Source: UBA6183 sp943372215
GTDB lineage: Bacteria > Bacteroidota > Bacteroidia > UKL13-3
NCBI GenBank assembly: GCA_943372215.1
Contig: CALRXU020000016.1
Span: 39,235-103,234, forward strand
Reading direction: 5' to 3'
DNA: 64,000 bases
The notes beneath the pieces are model-generated. The model had not been told where the DNA came from, ran no database searches, and was given only the letters and a program-made list of their open reading frames with translations. Shown piece by piece: positions 28,635 to 37,580 of the stretch. Each line of letters opens with the position of its first letter. Within the stretch, counting starts at the first letter, position 1. A program made the position numbers and the translations under genes.

Positions 28635-29579
28635 CTATCCATTATAGTCAAACAATGTGCTTGGATACATTTTTTCAATAACTTGATAAGCAATTCGTAA
28701 GTTTTGATAGGATTGATGGGTATCTTGGGTCATCCGTTGCCTGCTTAATACGCTCTGGGCAAAATATTCTAACTCTAGCTTCACCACATCTTGCTTGCGG
28801 TTATTTTTGGGGATAATCTCCTGTTGCACCATTTCATTATTATCATCTTTATAAAGACGAGTAATCTCAAAATCGTTTAACCCCATGGCCACGCACTCTC
28901 CTTTTTGATAGGCTTTGATATAACTGCCATCACCATTGCTAAAATTGCCACAGATTAAATTGGCTACACAGCCATTTTCAAAATCAATCCTCACATTCAC
29001 AAAATCAGTGTATGAGTTAAATAAAGCAGCCCCATTGGCGGTAACTTTTTTCACATTGGCACCAATAATATGTGTCAGCAAATCAATGTCACTCAATATC
29101 ATTCCAAAAATCATAGAGTCATTACTCACACTTAATACCTTGTTTTGGTAGCGTTTAAGTTCCACATAATTAGGCCGTTTAACCATGCGCTTAAACGTTT
29201 TCAAATCTGGGTGAAACTTATCCTCGTGCAAAATCCTAACATTTACGTTGGCTTCAATAGCTAACTCGCTTAATTGTTTAGCCTCCCTAATATCTTCACT
29301 TAATAATCCATTTAACAACACATGCTTCGATTTGCGAATAGCCTGGGATGCATATCTAAAATGAGTGCCCACAGGTGAAAGGATATCAATGGCATCTACT
29401 TGATCCAATAAAACTCCCAAATCAGGATAGCAGGTCAGGTTATTTTCCTGGGCAAACGCCTTAGCTATAGCTGGTGAGTGATCAAAAATTCCGACCAACT
29501 CAAACTGGGGTATTTGTTGAAACTGGGCAGCGTGTCGCTTACCAAGTTCATTTGCGCCTATAATCCCAACTTTAATCAT
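28635..29579 (-). CDS. Gfo/Idh/MocA family oxidoreductase, catalytic EKP motif lost
   Basis: NAD(P)-dependent sugar or inositol dehydrogenase fold. The N-terminal Rossmann domain starts MIKVGIIGANELGKRHA and the C-terminal alpha/beta domain is normal, in 314 residues. The usual EKP motif, which carries the catalytic Lys, is replaced: KHVLLNGLLSEDIREA stands where KHVLVEKPLA is expected. HEDKFHPDLK follows. The enzyme may be inactive, altered, or use another residue. It is the first gene of the operon that continues with the lipoprotein and sugar transferase, which suggests a role in nucleotide-sugar or polysaccharide metabolism. Confidence 0.85.
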   Translation of the reverse strand: MIKVGIIGANELGKRHAAQFQQIPQFELVGIFDHSPAIAKAFAQENNLTCYPDLGVLLDQVDAIDILSPVGTHFRYASQAIRKSKHVLLNGLLSEDIREAKQLSELAIEANVNVRILHEDKFHPDLKTFKRMVKRPNYVELKRYQNKVLSVSNDSMIFGMILSDIDLLTHIIGANVKKVTANGAALFNSYTDFVNVRIDFENGCVANLICGNFSNGDGSYIKAYQKGECVAMGLNDFEITRLYKDDNNEMVQQEIIPKNNRKQDVVKLELEYFAQSVLSRQRMTQDTHQSYQNLRIAYQVIEKMYPSTLFDYNG

Positions 29580-29756
29580 GTTACCTTATTGGTTTGATAC
29601 GATACGAATATAGGAGGGGTAGATTTGTAATGTTAAATGTACTTATTCCGTTTATTAACAATATCCCCTTTTTTTATCGTAGTAAAATATACACTGAGCG
29701 CAACTTGTTTAAAACAGGGGTTCGTTTTCTAGTTTTTATCACCCAAATTTGCGCAG

Positions 29757-30413
29757 ATGACTAACCGAGAAGATAGCTATAAAAACAAAGGAGCCCGCAA
29801 GAAGCTTATGCAGCTGCTGGCACAAAAAGGCATTACCGATAACCGAATATTGATAGCAATGGATAAGATTCCAAGGCATTTTTTCTTTGATAAAACCTTT
29901 GAAAGCCATGCCTATGACGATAAAGCATTTCCTATTGGGGATAGGCAAACCATCTCTCAGCCATATACAGTTGCCTACCAAACCCAACTGTTACATATAG
30001 AACAAGGAGATAAAGTGTTAGAAATTGGAACCGGAAGTGGTTATCAAACCTGCATATTGGCCGAACTTGGTGCAAATGTATTTAGCATTGAGCGGCACGA
30101 AAAACTTTCAGAAAAAGCTGCAACCATGCTCCATTTGTTTAACCTAAAAGCCAGCCTATTGTGTGGAGATGGCACCAAAGGATGGGCCGAACATGCTCCT
30201 TTTAATAAAATTATTGTTACTGCTGGCGCACCTGTTGTACCCAAACAATTGGCCGCGCAGTTATCTATCGGTGGGTTAATGGTAATTCCCGTTGGAAATG
30301 AAAAACAACAACACATGATTACTATTGTTAGAAAAAGTGAAAAAAGCTTTGAAAAAATAGTGCTTGAAGAGTTCAAGTTTGTGCCCCTAATCGGTGAAAA
30401 TGGCTGGAAATAA
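29757..30413 (+). CDS. pcm: protein-L-isoaspartate O-methyltransferase
   Basis: Repairs isomerised Asp/Asn residues in aged proteins by SAM-dependent methylation. 218 residues with the class I methyltransferase motif VLEIGTGSGYQT (about 84-95), the PCMT signature DRQTISQPYTVAYQTQLL upstream, and IIVTAGAPVVPKQLAAQL further on. The start ATG at 29757 follows a CAAATTTGC element that could be part of the promoter. Monocistronic by spacing. Confidence 0.94.
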   Translation: MTNREDSYKNKGARKKLMQLLAQKGITDNRILIAMDKIPRHFFFDKTFESHAYDDKAFPIGDRQTISQPYTVAYQTQLLHIEQGDKVLEIGTGSGYQTCILAELGANVFSIERHEKLSEKAATMLHLFNLKASLLCGDGTKGWAEHAPFNKIIVTAGAPVVPKQLAAQLSIGGLMVIPVGNEKQQHMITIVRKSEKSFEKIVLEEFKFVPLIGENGWK

Positions 30414-30616
30414 CCTCCAAAAATACCCGTTTAAAACCACCCCTCCCCAACTAGAATGCGAATAACATCTTGATTTGTTAAGAAAAGTAAACACTTTTGA
30501 AAACCATTATAAATACTGGCCAAAACAACCTTTACAATTGCATTTACGCCCCTCTTTTTAAGTAATCCACACTTTCCTGTTGTTGTGCAGCTAAAAAATT
30601 GCGAAATTTTTACTTA

Positions 30617-30624
30617 TAAATTTG
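30617..30624 (+). promoter_or_regulatory. -7 promoter element of outer membrane protein gene
   Basis: TAAATTTG fits TAnnTTTG and lies 31 nt before the ATG at 30655. The upstream 200 bases contain no gene. Confidence 0.45.
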
Positions 30625-30654
30625 TGTTGTTAATAAAACACAAATATCAACCTT

Positions 30655-31353
30655 ATGAAAAAATTTCTATTATCAATTGCAATGGTTGCTGCTGGTGCAG
30701 CTGCTTATGCTCAAAAGCCTGCAACTGGAGACGTTACTTTGGAAACACAATTAAATTTCCAAGTAGGCTCTGCCCCTATTAGCATTTTCACTCCGAATGT
30801 GCGTGCGCGTTATTTCCTCAATGATGGATTAGCTGGAAGGCTTCAATTTTTATTTGCCAGCAGCAGCACTACAGAAAACTTTGCTGAAAAACCAGATGGC
30901 GGAGGTGCTTCAGGAGAACAAAAAATTAAAAGCTCAACCTTTACTTTCCGTCCAGGAGTTGAAAAACACTTTACTGGAACTTCAAAACTATCTCCTTATG
31001 TAGGTGCTGAACTTGACTTGACTTTTAATGGAGCAAGTGAAGAGTGGTCAAACACTGATGGTAACAATTATGTTAAAGATCAAAAAGGCAAAATAGAAGG
31101 AGGAAACTCAAACGGTGCAAGAGCCGGAAGCCGTATTGGTGTTAACTTGGTTTTTGGAGGTGATTACTACTTTACAGAATCAATTTATGTGGGTGGTGAG
31201 TTTACTTGGGGCTGGGGAATTACCAGCACAAAAGACAGAACAACTACTGAAACTGTGCCACCTGCTGCAGAAACAAAAACTGTTGCATTAGGCGGTAGCC
31301 AAAGTGGTTTTGGTATTGCTACTACTGCGGTACGTCTTGGTATTAAATTCTAA
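30655..31353 (+). CDS. outer membrane beta-barrel protein
   Basis: 232 residues. Signal peptide MKKFLLSIAMVAAGAAAYAQ, then alternating hydrophobic beta strands typical of an 8-10-strand barrel (LNFQVGSAPISIFTPNVRARYFL, broken by polar loops rich in Gly/Ser/Thr such as KPDGGGASGEQ), and a final aromatic-ended strand FGIATTAVRLGIKF, the usual barrel-assembly signal. Probably a structural or porin-like protein. It has its own promoter element and a strong terminator. Confidence 0.82.
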   Translation: MKKFLLSIAMVAAGAAAYAQKPATGDVTLETQLNFQVGSAPISIFTPNVRARYFLNDGLAGRLQFLFASSSTTENFAEKPDGGGASGEQKIKSSTFTFRPGVEKHFTGTSKLSPYVGAELDLTFNGASEEWSNTDGNNYVKDQKGKIEGGNSNGARAGSRIGVNLVFGGDYYFTESIYVGGEFTWGWGITSTKDRTTTETVPPAAETKTVALGGSQSGFGIATTAVRLGIKF

Positions 31354-31371
31354 TACTAACTTATTTCAAAA

Positions 31372-31403
31372 AAAAATCCCGCCATGTGCGGGATTTTTTT
31401 TTG
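31372..31403. terminator. bidirectional hairpin terminator
   Basis: AATCCCGC (31375-31382) pairs with GCGGGATT (31388-31395), flanked by A-run and T-run. It serves the barrel gene and the convergent M1 peptidase gene. Confidence 0.88.
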
Positions 31404-33059
31404 CTATTGCTCTTTCAACTCTTTTACTTGAATCAAGTAAAAATCAGTGTTTACCTTAAAACTGGCTTTATCAAAATAGTTTAAATCAACCACCCGCCAA
31501 TTTTCACCAGCAGTAAGTTGTTCAAACCCGTTTTTTGTTAATGATACAGGTACTGGCATTTCGAACCCCTTTACCACCCCGCTCCACCTGTAACGCAACT
31601 CCAACATGCCATTTTGCCCCTCTTTTAGCTGGTATTCAAAAACAGGCAACTGCACAAACGTAAGGTATTGGTCAAAAATCGGTTTTAGATTTTTTCCTGT
31701 GCGCTTACTAAAAAACTGTACCACATCATCGGTTGTTAGTGGCATAAACCTGTAGGTTAAGCAATATTCTCTGATGGTATTAAACCATAGGGTGTCATTA
31801 TGCACAACCTGCCTAAGGGTAGCCAACATCCAACTTCCTTTGTAATAAATGTCATTATCAGTAAAGCCATGAAAATAAACATCCTTATCTCCAATTAAAC
31901 TTTTTTTATTCTCAATATTACGTTGCTGCATTTTTAAATACTTCAAAGCCGACTCTTTACTGTCTGTGCACTCAATGTACAACGATTCGGTATAGGTGGT
32001 AAAACTTTCATGTATCCATAAATCAGCAGGGTCATTTGCTGTAAGGCTATTGCCAAACCACTCATGGGCACTTTCATGGATAATGATAAAGTCAAAGTCC
32101 CATCGGTTATTGTTGTAATCATTGCCATAACTCACAGCACTTTGATGTTCCATGCCCCAATAAGGTGTTTCCACCAATTTATACCCATCGTTCCAAAACG
32201 GATAAGTGCCTAAAATTCTTTCATAACACCCCATCATTACTTTCACTTGTTTAAAATGTTCCTTGGCCTTGGCCAAATTGTAGGGCAATACGTAATAACT
32301 TAATTTCAGCGGGTTTGGAACTTGGTAAATCTTAGCCACATATTCATCATTAAACGAAACATAATTGGCCACATTTACGGTGATATTATAATTATTAATT
32401 GGATACCTTACTTCCCAATCAAACTGTTTATACCCATTATTTAACAACTGTTCCCCAACTAACCGACCATTGCTTACGCCAGTTAGTTTTTCAGGAACCT
32501 GCAAATGCATGTTCATACTATCCGCCTCATCCGACAAGTGATCCTTACAAGGTAACCATGCGCTGGCTCCCATTCCCTGACAGGCCAAACCAACCCAATC
32601 ATTGCCACTGCTATCCTTGGTAAACACAAAACCTCCGTCCCAAGGTGCCTTTTTTGCCAAAATTGGATTACCGCTAAAATAGACAGTAACCTGATTGATG
32701 CTTTTTTTCTTTTGAGCAGGCATTTTTACCAAAATCACACTGCTATCTCTGGTAAATGTCAGCAGCTTATTGTTTTGTTTAATGCTATCTACTTTAATAT
32801 AACCTTGCAAATCAAGTTGCATCAATTTTGCACCTTTTAACACCTGGTAATAAATGTTATTCACACCAGCAATGTGCTTTTTGGTTGGATCCACTTTTAG
32901 CGTAATATCATACATAGTAACATCAAACCAAGTGCGGTTGCCATTTAGTTTACCATGCAAATAATCATACTTGCTGTATAACCTTGGTGGTGTTGAAAAT
33001 ACGGAAACCGCAAACAATAAGTGAATTAAAAACAGGGAGTTACGCTTACTTAAAATCAT
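31404..33059 (-). CDS. M1 family metallopeptidase (aminopeptidase N-like)
   Basis: Zinc aminopeptidase, exported. Signal peptide from MILSKRNSLFLIHLLF (start at 33059 chosen for this; an upstream in-frame ATG exists at 33086). N-terminal beta-saddle domain, then the catalytic domain with the GxMEN-like motif YWGMEHQSAV (about 290) and the zinc site HESAHEWFGN with the third ligand Glu in WIHESFTTYTESLY (about 325-360). 551 residues, shorter than E. coli PepN because the C-terminal helical domain is absent, which is common in this lineage. Predicted to trim peptides in the periplasm or outside the cell. Confidence 0.92.
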   Translation of the reverse strand: MILSKRNSLFLIHLLFAVSVFSTPPRLYSKYDYLHGKLNGNRTWFDVTMYDITLKVDPTKKHIAGVNNIYYQVLKGAKLMQLDLQGYIKVDSIKQNNKLLTFTRDSSVILVKMPAQKKKSINQVTVYFSGNPILAKKAPWDGGFVFTKDSSGNDWVGLACQGMGASAWLPCKDHLSDEADSMNMHLQVPEKLTGVSNGRLVGEQLLNNGYKQFDWEVRYPINNYNITVNVANYVSFNDEYVAKIYQVPNPLKLSYYVLPYNLAKAKEHFKQVKVMMGCYERILGTYPFWNDGYKLVETPYWGMEHQSAVSYGNDYNNNRWDFDFIIIHESAHEWFGNSLTANDPADLWIHESFTTYTESLYIECTDSKESALKYLKMQQRNIENKKSLIGDKDVYFHGFTDNDIYYKGSWMLATLRQVVHNDTLWFNTIREYCLTYRFMPLTTDDVVQFFSKRTGKNLKPIFDQYLTFVQLPVFEYQLKEGQNGMLELRYRWSGVVKGFEMPVPVSLTKNGFEQLTAGENWRVVDLNYFDKASFKVNTDFYLIQVKELKEQ

Positions 33060-33174
33060 TTTGCCAAATGTAATGGGAAAAAACATAAAATTGTATCATA
33101 CTAAACTTGAAATTATGGGCATTTTATGCACTAAAAATACCCAATTATAAACAGTTATTATTAAAACAAATACA

Positions 33175-34005
33175 ATGAGTAACGGAATTTTAAAAGGCAA
33201 AAAAGGCATCATTTTCGGTGCTTTAAACGATAAGTCTATTGCTTGGCAAGTGGCTTTAAAAGCGTATGCAGAAGGCGCTGAATTTGTACTAACCAATGCT
33301 CCTATTGCTATGCGCATGGGCGAAATTAACAATTTGGCAGCTGCCTGTGGTAATGCCCAGGTTATTTCTTGCGATGTGAGCAAAAACGAAGACATGGAGC
33401 AATTGATTGATAAATCAATGGAAATACTTGGTGGGAAAATTGACTTTGTATTGCATTCTGTTGGAATGAGCTTAAATATTCGCAAAGGCAAGGATTACGC
33501 TGACGTAGATTATAAATTTATGCACGATACATTGGATATTTCTTCGATTAGTTTCCACCGCTTGATGCAAACCATCTGGAAGAAAGATGCAATAAACGAG
33601 TGGGGGTCAATTGTAGCACTAACCTATATTGGAGCCCAACGCGTATTTCCTGATTACCATGAAATGGGTGATGCCAAATCGTTGTTAGAAAGTTATGCCA
33701 GGGGCTTTGGTTACCGCTTTGGTAAAGAGAAAAAAGTGCGTGTAAATACCATATCACAAAGCCCTACAAAAACTACTGCTGGTAGCGGTGTTAAAGGCTT
33801 TGGCGACTTTTTTGACTATGCAGAAGCGCTTTCTCCACTTGGTAATGCAAGTGCTGATGATTGTGCAGATTATTGCATCGCCATGTTCAGCGATTTTACG
33901 CGTAAAGTAACCATGCAAAACCTTTTCCATGATGGTGGTTTTAGCAATACCGGTTTTAGTTATGACGTGTTTAAAATGATGGAAAACAAAGATAAAGCAG
34001 AATAA
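33175..34005 (+). CDS. fabI: enoyl-[acyl-carrier-protein] reductase FabI
   Basis: NADH-dependent last step of each fatty-acid elongation cycle, and the triclosan target in other species. 276 residues with the FabI-type short-chain dehydrogenase fold: GIIFGALNDKSIAW nucleotide motif near the N-terminus, LHSVGMS (about 98), catalytic Tyr and Lys in LTYIGAQRVFPDYHEMGDAK (about 145-165), VRVNTISQSPTKTTAGSG and a C-terminal FHDGGFSNTG. Its own gene, with a terminator downstream. Confidence 0.95.
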   Translation: MSNGILKGKKGIIFGALNDKSIAWQVALKAYAEGAEFVLTNAPIAMRMGEINNLAAACGNAQVISCDVSKNEDMEQLIDKSMEILGGKIDFVLHSVGMSLNIRKGKDYADVDYKFMHDTLDISSISFHRLMQTIWKKDAINEWGSIVALTYIGAQRVFPDYHEMGDAKSLLESYARGFGYRFGKEKKVRVNTISQSPTKTTAGSGVKGFGDFFDYAEALSPLGNASADDCADYCIAMFSDFTRKVTMQNLFHDGGFSNTGFSYDVFKMMENKDKAE

Positions 34006-34032
34006 GAACTGCGGTTTTCGATAACCCTATTA

Positions 34033-34068
34033 AAAGACCCGTTGCAAATTGTAATGGGTCTTTTTTAT
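34033..34068. terminator. hairpin terminator after fabI
   Basis: AGACCC (34035-34040) pairs with GGGTCT (34056-34061), followed by six T. It separates fabI from the convergent gene at 34079. Confidence 0.75.
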
Positions 34069-34078
34069 TAAATCAGGA

Positions 34079-35053
34079 TTACTCTTCCCTGCCAATCATT
34101 CTTTTCTCTTGCAGGAGTTTTTGTTCTTCAGCAATCAGCCGCTTGCGTTCTTCCTCATTTAGCTTTGGTGCCGACTCGTTCATCTTGCTTAAATCGGGTT
34201 GGCCCGCATCAACCCAAGCTGTGTACCAAATGCTGCCAACAGCCAAAACACTGGCCCTCATGCGCCTTTCCACCTGATTACCCAACATGGCATTATAGGC
34301 CTGACTATACTCCACTGAATACACCTTAACTTGTGTTTGCCCACGCATTTCAAAAGCATATTTCCGATCGCTTCCAAAACGGCTATTTAAAGCTCGCTCA
34401 AAATCCAGCACACTGTCTTTGGCTGCAAAACTCCCTTCGCTGGCAGCCCATGCAGCTAACACCACATTATTAATGTAAGTAGCTTTACCTACAAAAAAAT
34501 CATACTCATTGCTGTACAATTCTGGTAAACGGCTCTCCCAAAAACCATGTATTCCCTTTTGGTTAGTCATTTGTCCATTGTAATTCATAGTGGCATGCAA
34601 TGGTACGTGTGCATCGGCAATGTAATGACCAATTTCAGCAGATAATTTAAGAATGCGTTCTGTATCTTTCTCTTTAAAAGCTTCAGTAAGTTTATACTTC
34701 ATTAAGCCAATGTGCCAAGGCACAATACCATAAGCCTTTAACGTATCTTCGGTGTATTTGGCAACGGCATCTTTCCAATACTTAGGCACGGTATCTACAG
34801 GGGCAACATGTTCATAATAATCCAAATCAACATAATGCCTGCAAGCTTCCTCGGGGTCGCTGTACCTTCTTTTATCAGGGTCTACCGCATGTTCCGTTAA
34901 GTACTCAACATTGGTTTTATAAAAATAAAGCAATTGTTCAGGCAAAGTAAATACAGCCAACCTGTTTACCAATTTGTGGGCAAAAAAGCCCCAGCTAAAA
35001 CAGGGTACCACCACTCCTAATAAGAATAAAATAAACAACGACTTTTTAAACAT
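34079..35053 (-). CDS. zinc-dependent phospholipase C / S1-P1 nuclease-like protein
   Basis: 324-residue exported protein. The signal peptide ends at PCFSWGFF, leaving Trp20 near the mature N-terminus, the position of the first zinc ligand in S1/P1 and phospholipase C enzymes (WGFFAHKLVNRLA). Further His/Asp ligands: the HYVDLDYYEH segment (about 71), HIGLMKYKL, GHYIADAHVPLHATMNYNGQ (about 142-160) and KGIHGFWESRLPELY (about 165-178). All features of the family look present. The C-terminus is a charged Glu/Lys-rich helix. Substrate (lipid or nucleic acid) cannot be told from the sequence. Confidence 0.82.
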   Translation of the reverse strand: MFKKSLFILFLLGVVVPCFSWGFFAHKLVNRLAVFTLPEQLLYFYKTNVEYLTEHAVDPDKRRYSDPEEACRHYVDLDYYEHVAPVDTVPKYWKDAVAKYTEDTLKAYGIVPWHIGLMKYKLTEAFKEKDTERILKLSAEIGHYIADAHVPLHATMNYNGQMTNQKGIHGFWESRLPELYSNEYDFFVGKATYINNVVLAAWAASEGSFAAKDSVLDFERALNSRFGSDRKYAFEMRGQTQVKVYSVEYSQAYNAMLGNQVERRMRASVLAVGSIWYTAWVDAGQPDLSKMNESAPKLNEEERKRLIAEEQKLLQEKRMIGREE

Positions 35054-35152
35054 AGTGGCAAGTTAATATGTTGCAATCATTCTTACGTTAAGGCAACATC
35101 AATTTGAACATAATAGGCTTTGATAACGTTTTTATAAACTAAAAGGACTCTC

Positions 35153-35512
35153 CTATTCCTCTCTGTTTACCGTATCCATGCTAAATGCAGGCACACAACA
35201 ACTCCAGTATTCGCAAGGCTCATCAAAAGGGTTAGAATACCTCACTCGTGTTCCCTTGCGAATGAGTATGCTTTGCCCAGCCGCTAAAACCACCTGTTCC
35301 CCATCTACTTCAAACATCTTTTTTCCGCTGAATACGATGGTTACTTCATCAAACAAGGGGGTTTGATAAGGTTCGCCCCAACCTGGAGGAGCTACCATGT
35401 GTGCAATACTAAAATTTTTATCACCAGTGGTTGCTAAGCCATAATGCTCTTCAATAAGTTTGCCATCTGTGGTTGGCACAACAAAAGGAGTTGTTTGTTT
35501 GGTATAAGGCAT
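35153..35512 (-). CDS. cupin domain protein
   Basis: 119-residue single-domain cupin. Beta-barrel motifs are visible: FDEVTIVFSGKKMFEVDGEQ and VVLAAGQSILIRKGTRVRYSNPFDEPCEYW. The usual metal-binding His residues of cupin motif 1 are absent (FDEVTIVFSG lacks HxH), so metal binding is doubtful. Last gene of the panB-VWA-cupin operon, 6 nt after the VWA stop. Possibly an EutQ-like or sensor/isomerase cupin. Confidence 0.82.
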   Translation of the reverse strand: MPYTKQTTPFVVPTTDGKLIEEHYGLATTGDKNFSIAHMVAPPGWGEPYQTPLFDEVTIVFSGKKMFEVDGEQVVLAAGQSILIRKGTRVRYSNPFDEPCEYWSCCVPAFSMDTVNREE

Positions 35513-35518
35513 ATGTAA

Positions 35519-36613
35519 TTATCTTACTTTTTTGCGTCTGTTGCGTTCGTAATCTTCAAAAACAAAATCACCCAAACCATTTAAGCTGCTATAAAATGCT
35601 TTTCCATTATTGGTTTTGGTAAATTCTTGCACAAACTCTTGTAAATAAGGGTCGCTGGCTATCATAAACGTGGTAATACCAATGCCTAACCTTCTGCACT
35701 GCGCGGCTTGATTTAATGTTTTATTGATGATTTTACGATCTAAGCCAAAACTGTTTTTATAATACCTATTGCCTTCTTTTAAACAAGTGGGCTTGCCATC
35801 AGTAATCATAAAAATCTGTTTGTTTGGATTTTTTCTTCTTCTTAAAATATCCATAGCCAGCTCAATACCAGCATAGGTATTGGTATGGAACGGCCCTACC
35901 TGAAGATATGGCAAATCTTTAATTTCAATGGGCCAGGCATCATTGCCAAAAACAATAATATCTAGAGTATCTTTCGGGTAACGCGTTTTAATCAATTCAG
36001 CCAGAGCCATAGCTACCTTTTTTGCTGGTGTAATGCGGTCTTCGCCATAAAGAATCATGCTGTGGCTAATATCAATCATCAACACGGTACTAATCTGGCT
36101 TTTGTTTTCCTTTTCCCTCACTTCAAGGTCGCCCTCTGCCAATAAAAACTGTTCAATACCATGGTTAATCTGTGCATTTTGTATGCTTGTGGTTACATCA
36201 ATCTGATCCAACTGGTCGCCAAAAGTAAATTGCCGGGTATCAGCCGTAACCTCATCACCTGTGCCCGTTTGGGTTGATTTGTGGTTACCTTTGGGTGTTT
36301 TTTTTAGCTTACCAAATATTTCTTCTAAGGCATTTTTACGGATGCTCTGGTTGGTTTTTCCGGTAGGTAAAAAACTACCTGGGTCTGTATCATCTTTTAT
36401 GTAGCCCTTATTTTTGAGGTCTTCAATAAAATCACCCATGCCATAGCTGCCATCCGTAAATTGGTGTTTTTTATCCAACTGATTCATCCAATCAAGGGTT
36501 TCAGCAACATCGCCATTGGTATACTGCATCAATTGAAGAAACAGTTTTAACAACTCTTCAAATTTATTGCCTTGCGGTGGCGGAACGTACTTATGAAAAT
36601 AATGACCTAACAT
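35519..36613 (-). CDS. VWA domain-containing protein
   Basis: 364 residues, apparently soluble. An N-terminal helical region (about 1-160) precedes a von Willebrand factor A domain with a complete MIDAS motif DISHS (about 178-182), then TNTYAGIELA and ITDGKPTC. This layout resembles stand-alone VWA proteins that partner MoxR AAA+ ATPases, but no such ATPase is nearby. Second gene of the operon, 15 nt after panB. Function unknown. Confidence 0.85.
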   Translation of the reverse strand: MLGHYFHKYVPPPQGNKFEELLKLFLQLMQYTNGDVAETLDWMNQLDKKHQFTDGSYGMGDFIEDLKNKGYIKDDTDPGSFLPTGKTNQSIRKNALEEIFGKLKKTPKGNHKSTQTGTGDEVTADTRQFTFGDQLDQIDVTTSIQNAQINHGIEQFLLAEGDLEVREKENKSQISTVLMIDISHSMILYGEDRITPAKKVAMALAELIKTRYPKDTLDIIVFGNDAWPIEIKDLPYLQVGPFHTNTYAGIELAMDILRRRKNPNKQIFMITDGKPTCLKEGNRYYKNSFGLDRKIINKTLNQAAQCRRLGIGITTFMIASDPYLQEFVQEFTKTNNGKAFYSSLNGLGDFVFEDYERNRRKKVR

Positions 36614-36628
36614 GTGATACCTTATAAA

Positions 36629-37444
36629 TTAATACTGTTCTTTATCGTTGGGAAAGTTAACACTTTTTACATCCTGTACATAATGCTCCACGGCCTGTTT
36701 AATCTCGTCATACAGGTTTAAGTACCTGCGCAAAAATTTAGGAGAAAACTCTTTGTTGATTCCTAACATGTCATGGCTTACCAGCACTTGTCCATCTACA
36801 TCGGGCCCGGCACCAATACCAATAATGGGTATTTTAATGCTTTGCGCCACCTCTTTGGCCAATTTGCTGGGTATCTTTTCCAACACAATAGCAAAACAGC
36901 CTGCTTCTTCCAACAATTTGGCATCGGCAATCAGCTTGTTTGCCTCTTCTTCCTCTTTAGCCCTAACCTCGTAAGTACCAAACTTATAAATACTTTGTGG
37001 AGTTAAGCCCAAGTGTCCCATTACAGGTATACCAGCAGTTAATATCCTTTTTACACTGTCCACCACTTCTTCCCCACCCTCTAGCTTAACAGCATGTGCT
37101 TCAGCTTCTTTCATGATACGAATAGCTGAATTTAGTGCCTCTTTAGAGTTGCCTTGATAAGAACCGAATGGCAAATCCACTACCACCAGGCATCTTTTAA
37201 TGGCCCTGATTACCGAAGCGGCATGAGCAATCATATGATCTAAGGTTATTGGCAAAGTGGTTTCGTAGCCATGCATTACATTACTTGCAGAGTCGCCAAC
37301 CAAGAGTATATCAATTTTTGCATCATCATAAATGCGGGCCATACTGTAATCGTATGCCGTAAGCATGGATATTTTCTCTCCCCTCAATTTCATTTCCTGC
37401 AACACGTGGGTTGTAATCTTTTTTACTTCTTTATAAGTGCTCAT
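36629..37444 (-). CDS. panB: 3-methyl-2-oxobutanoate hydroxymethyltransferase
   Basis: First committed step of pantothenate (CoA) synthesis: methylene-tetrahydrofolate plus ketoisovalerate gives ketopantoate. 271 residues in a TIM barrel. Motifs: LTAYDYSMARI, ILLVGDSASNVMHGYETTLPITLD, VKLEGGEE, IPVMGHLGLTPQSI and IGIGAGPDVDGQVLVSHDMLGI. First gene of its operon. Confidence 0.95.
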   Translation of the reverse strand: MSTYKEVKKITTHVLQEMKLRGEKISMLTAYDYSMARIYDDAKIDILLVGDSASNVMHGYETTLPITLDHMIAHAASVIRAIKRCLVVVDLPFGSYQGNSKEALNSAIRIMKEAEAHAVKLEGGEEVVDSVKRILTAGIPVMGHLGLTPQSIYKFGTYEVRAKEEEEANKLIADAKLLEEAGCFAIVLEKIPSKLAKEVAQSIKIPIIGIGAGPDVDGQVLVSHDMLGINKEFSPKFLRRYLNLYDEIKQAVEHYVQDVKSVNFPNDKEQY

Positions 37445-37566
37445 ACCAATTATTTAGCTATCAAATGTAGGTATATAATCACTACAAAAACAAAACCAGA
37501 AACAACCTTTTAGTCATAATTACGCACTAATAGATGTTGTACTTCACCATAACTAGAATTATTATA

Positions 37567-37574
37567 TATATTCG
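37567..37574 (+). promoter_or_regulatory. -7 promoter element of lipoprotein gene
   Basis: TATATTCG is one mismatch from TAnnTTTG and lies 7 nt before the ATG at 37581, implying a very short leader. Confidence 0.35.
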
Positions 37575-37580
37575 CAAAAA

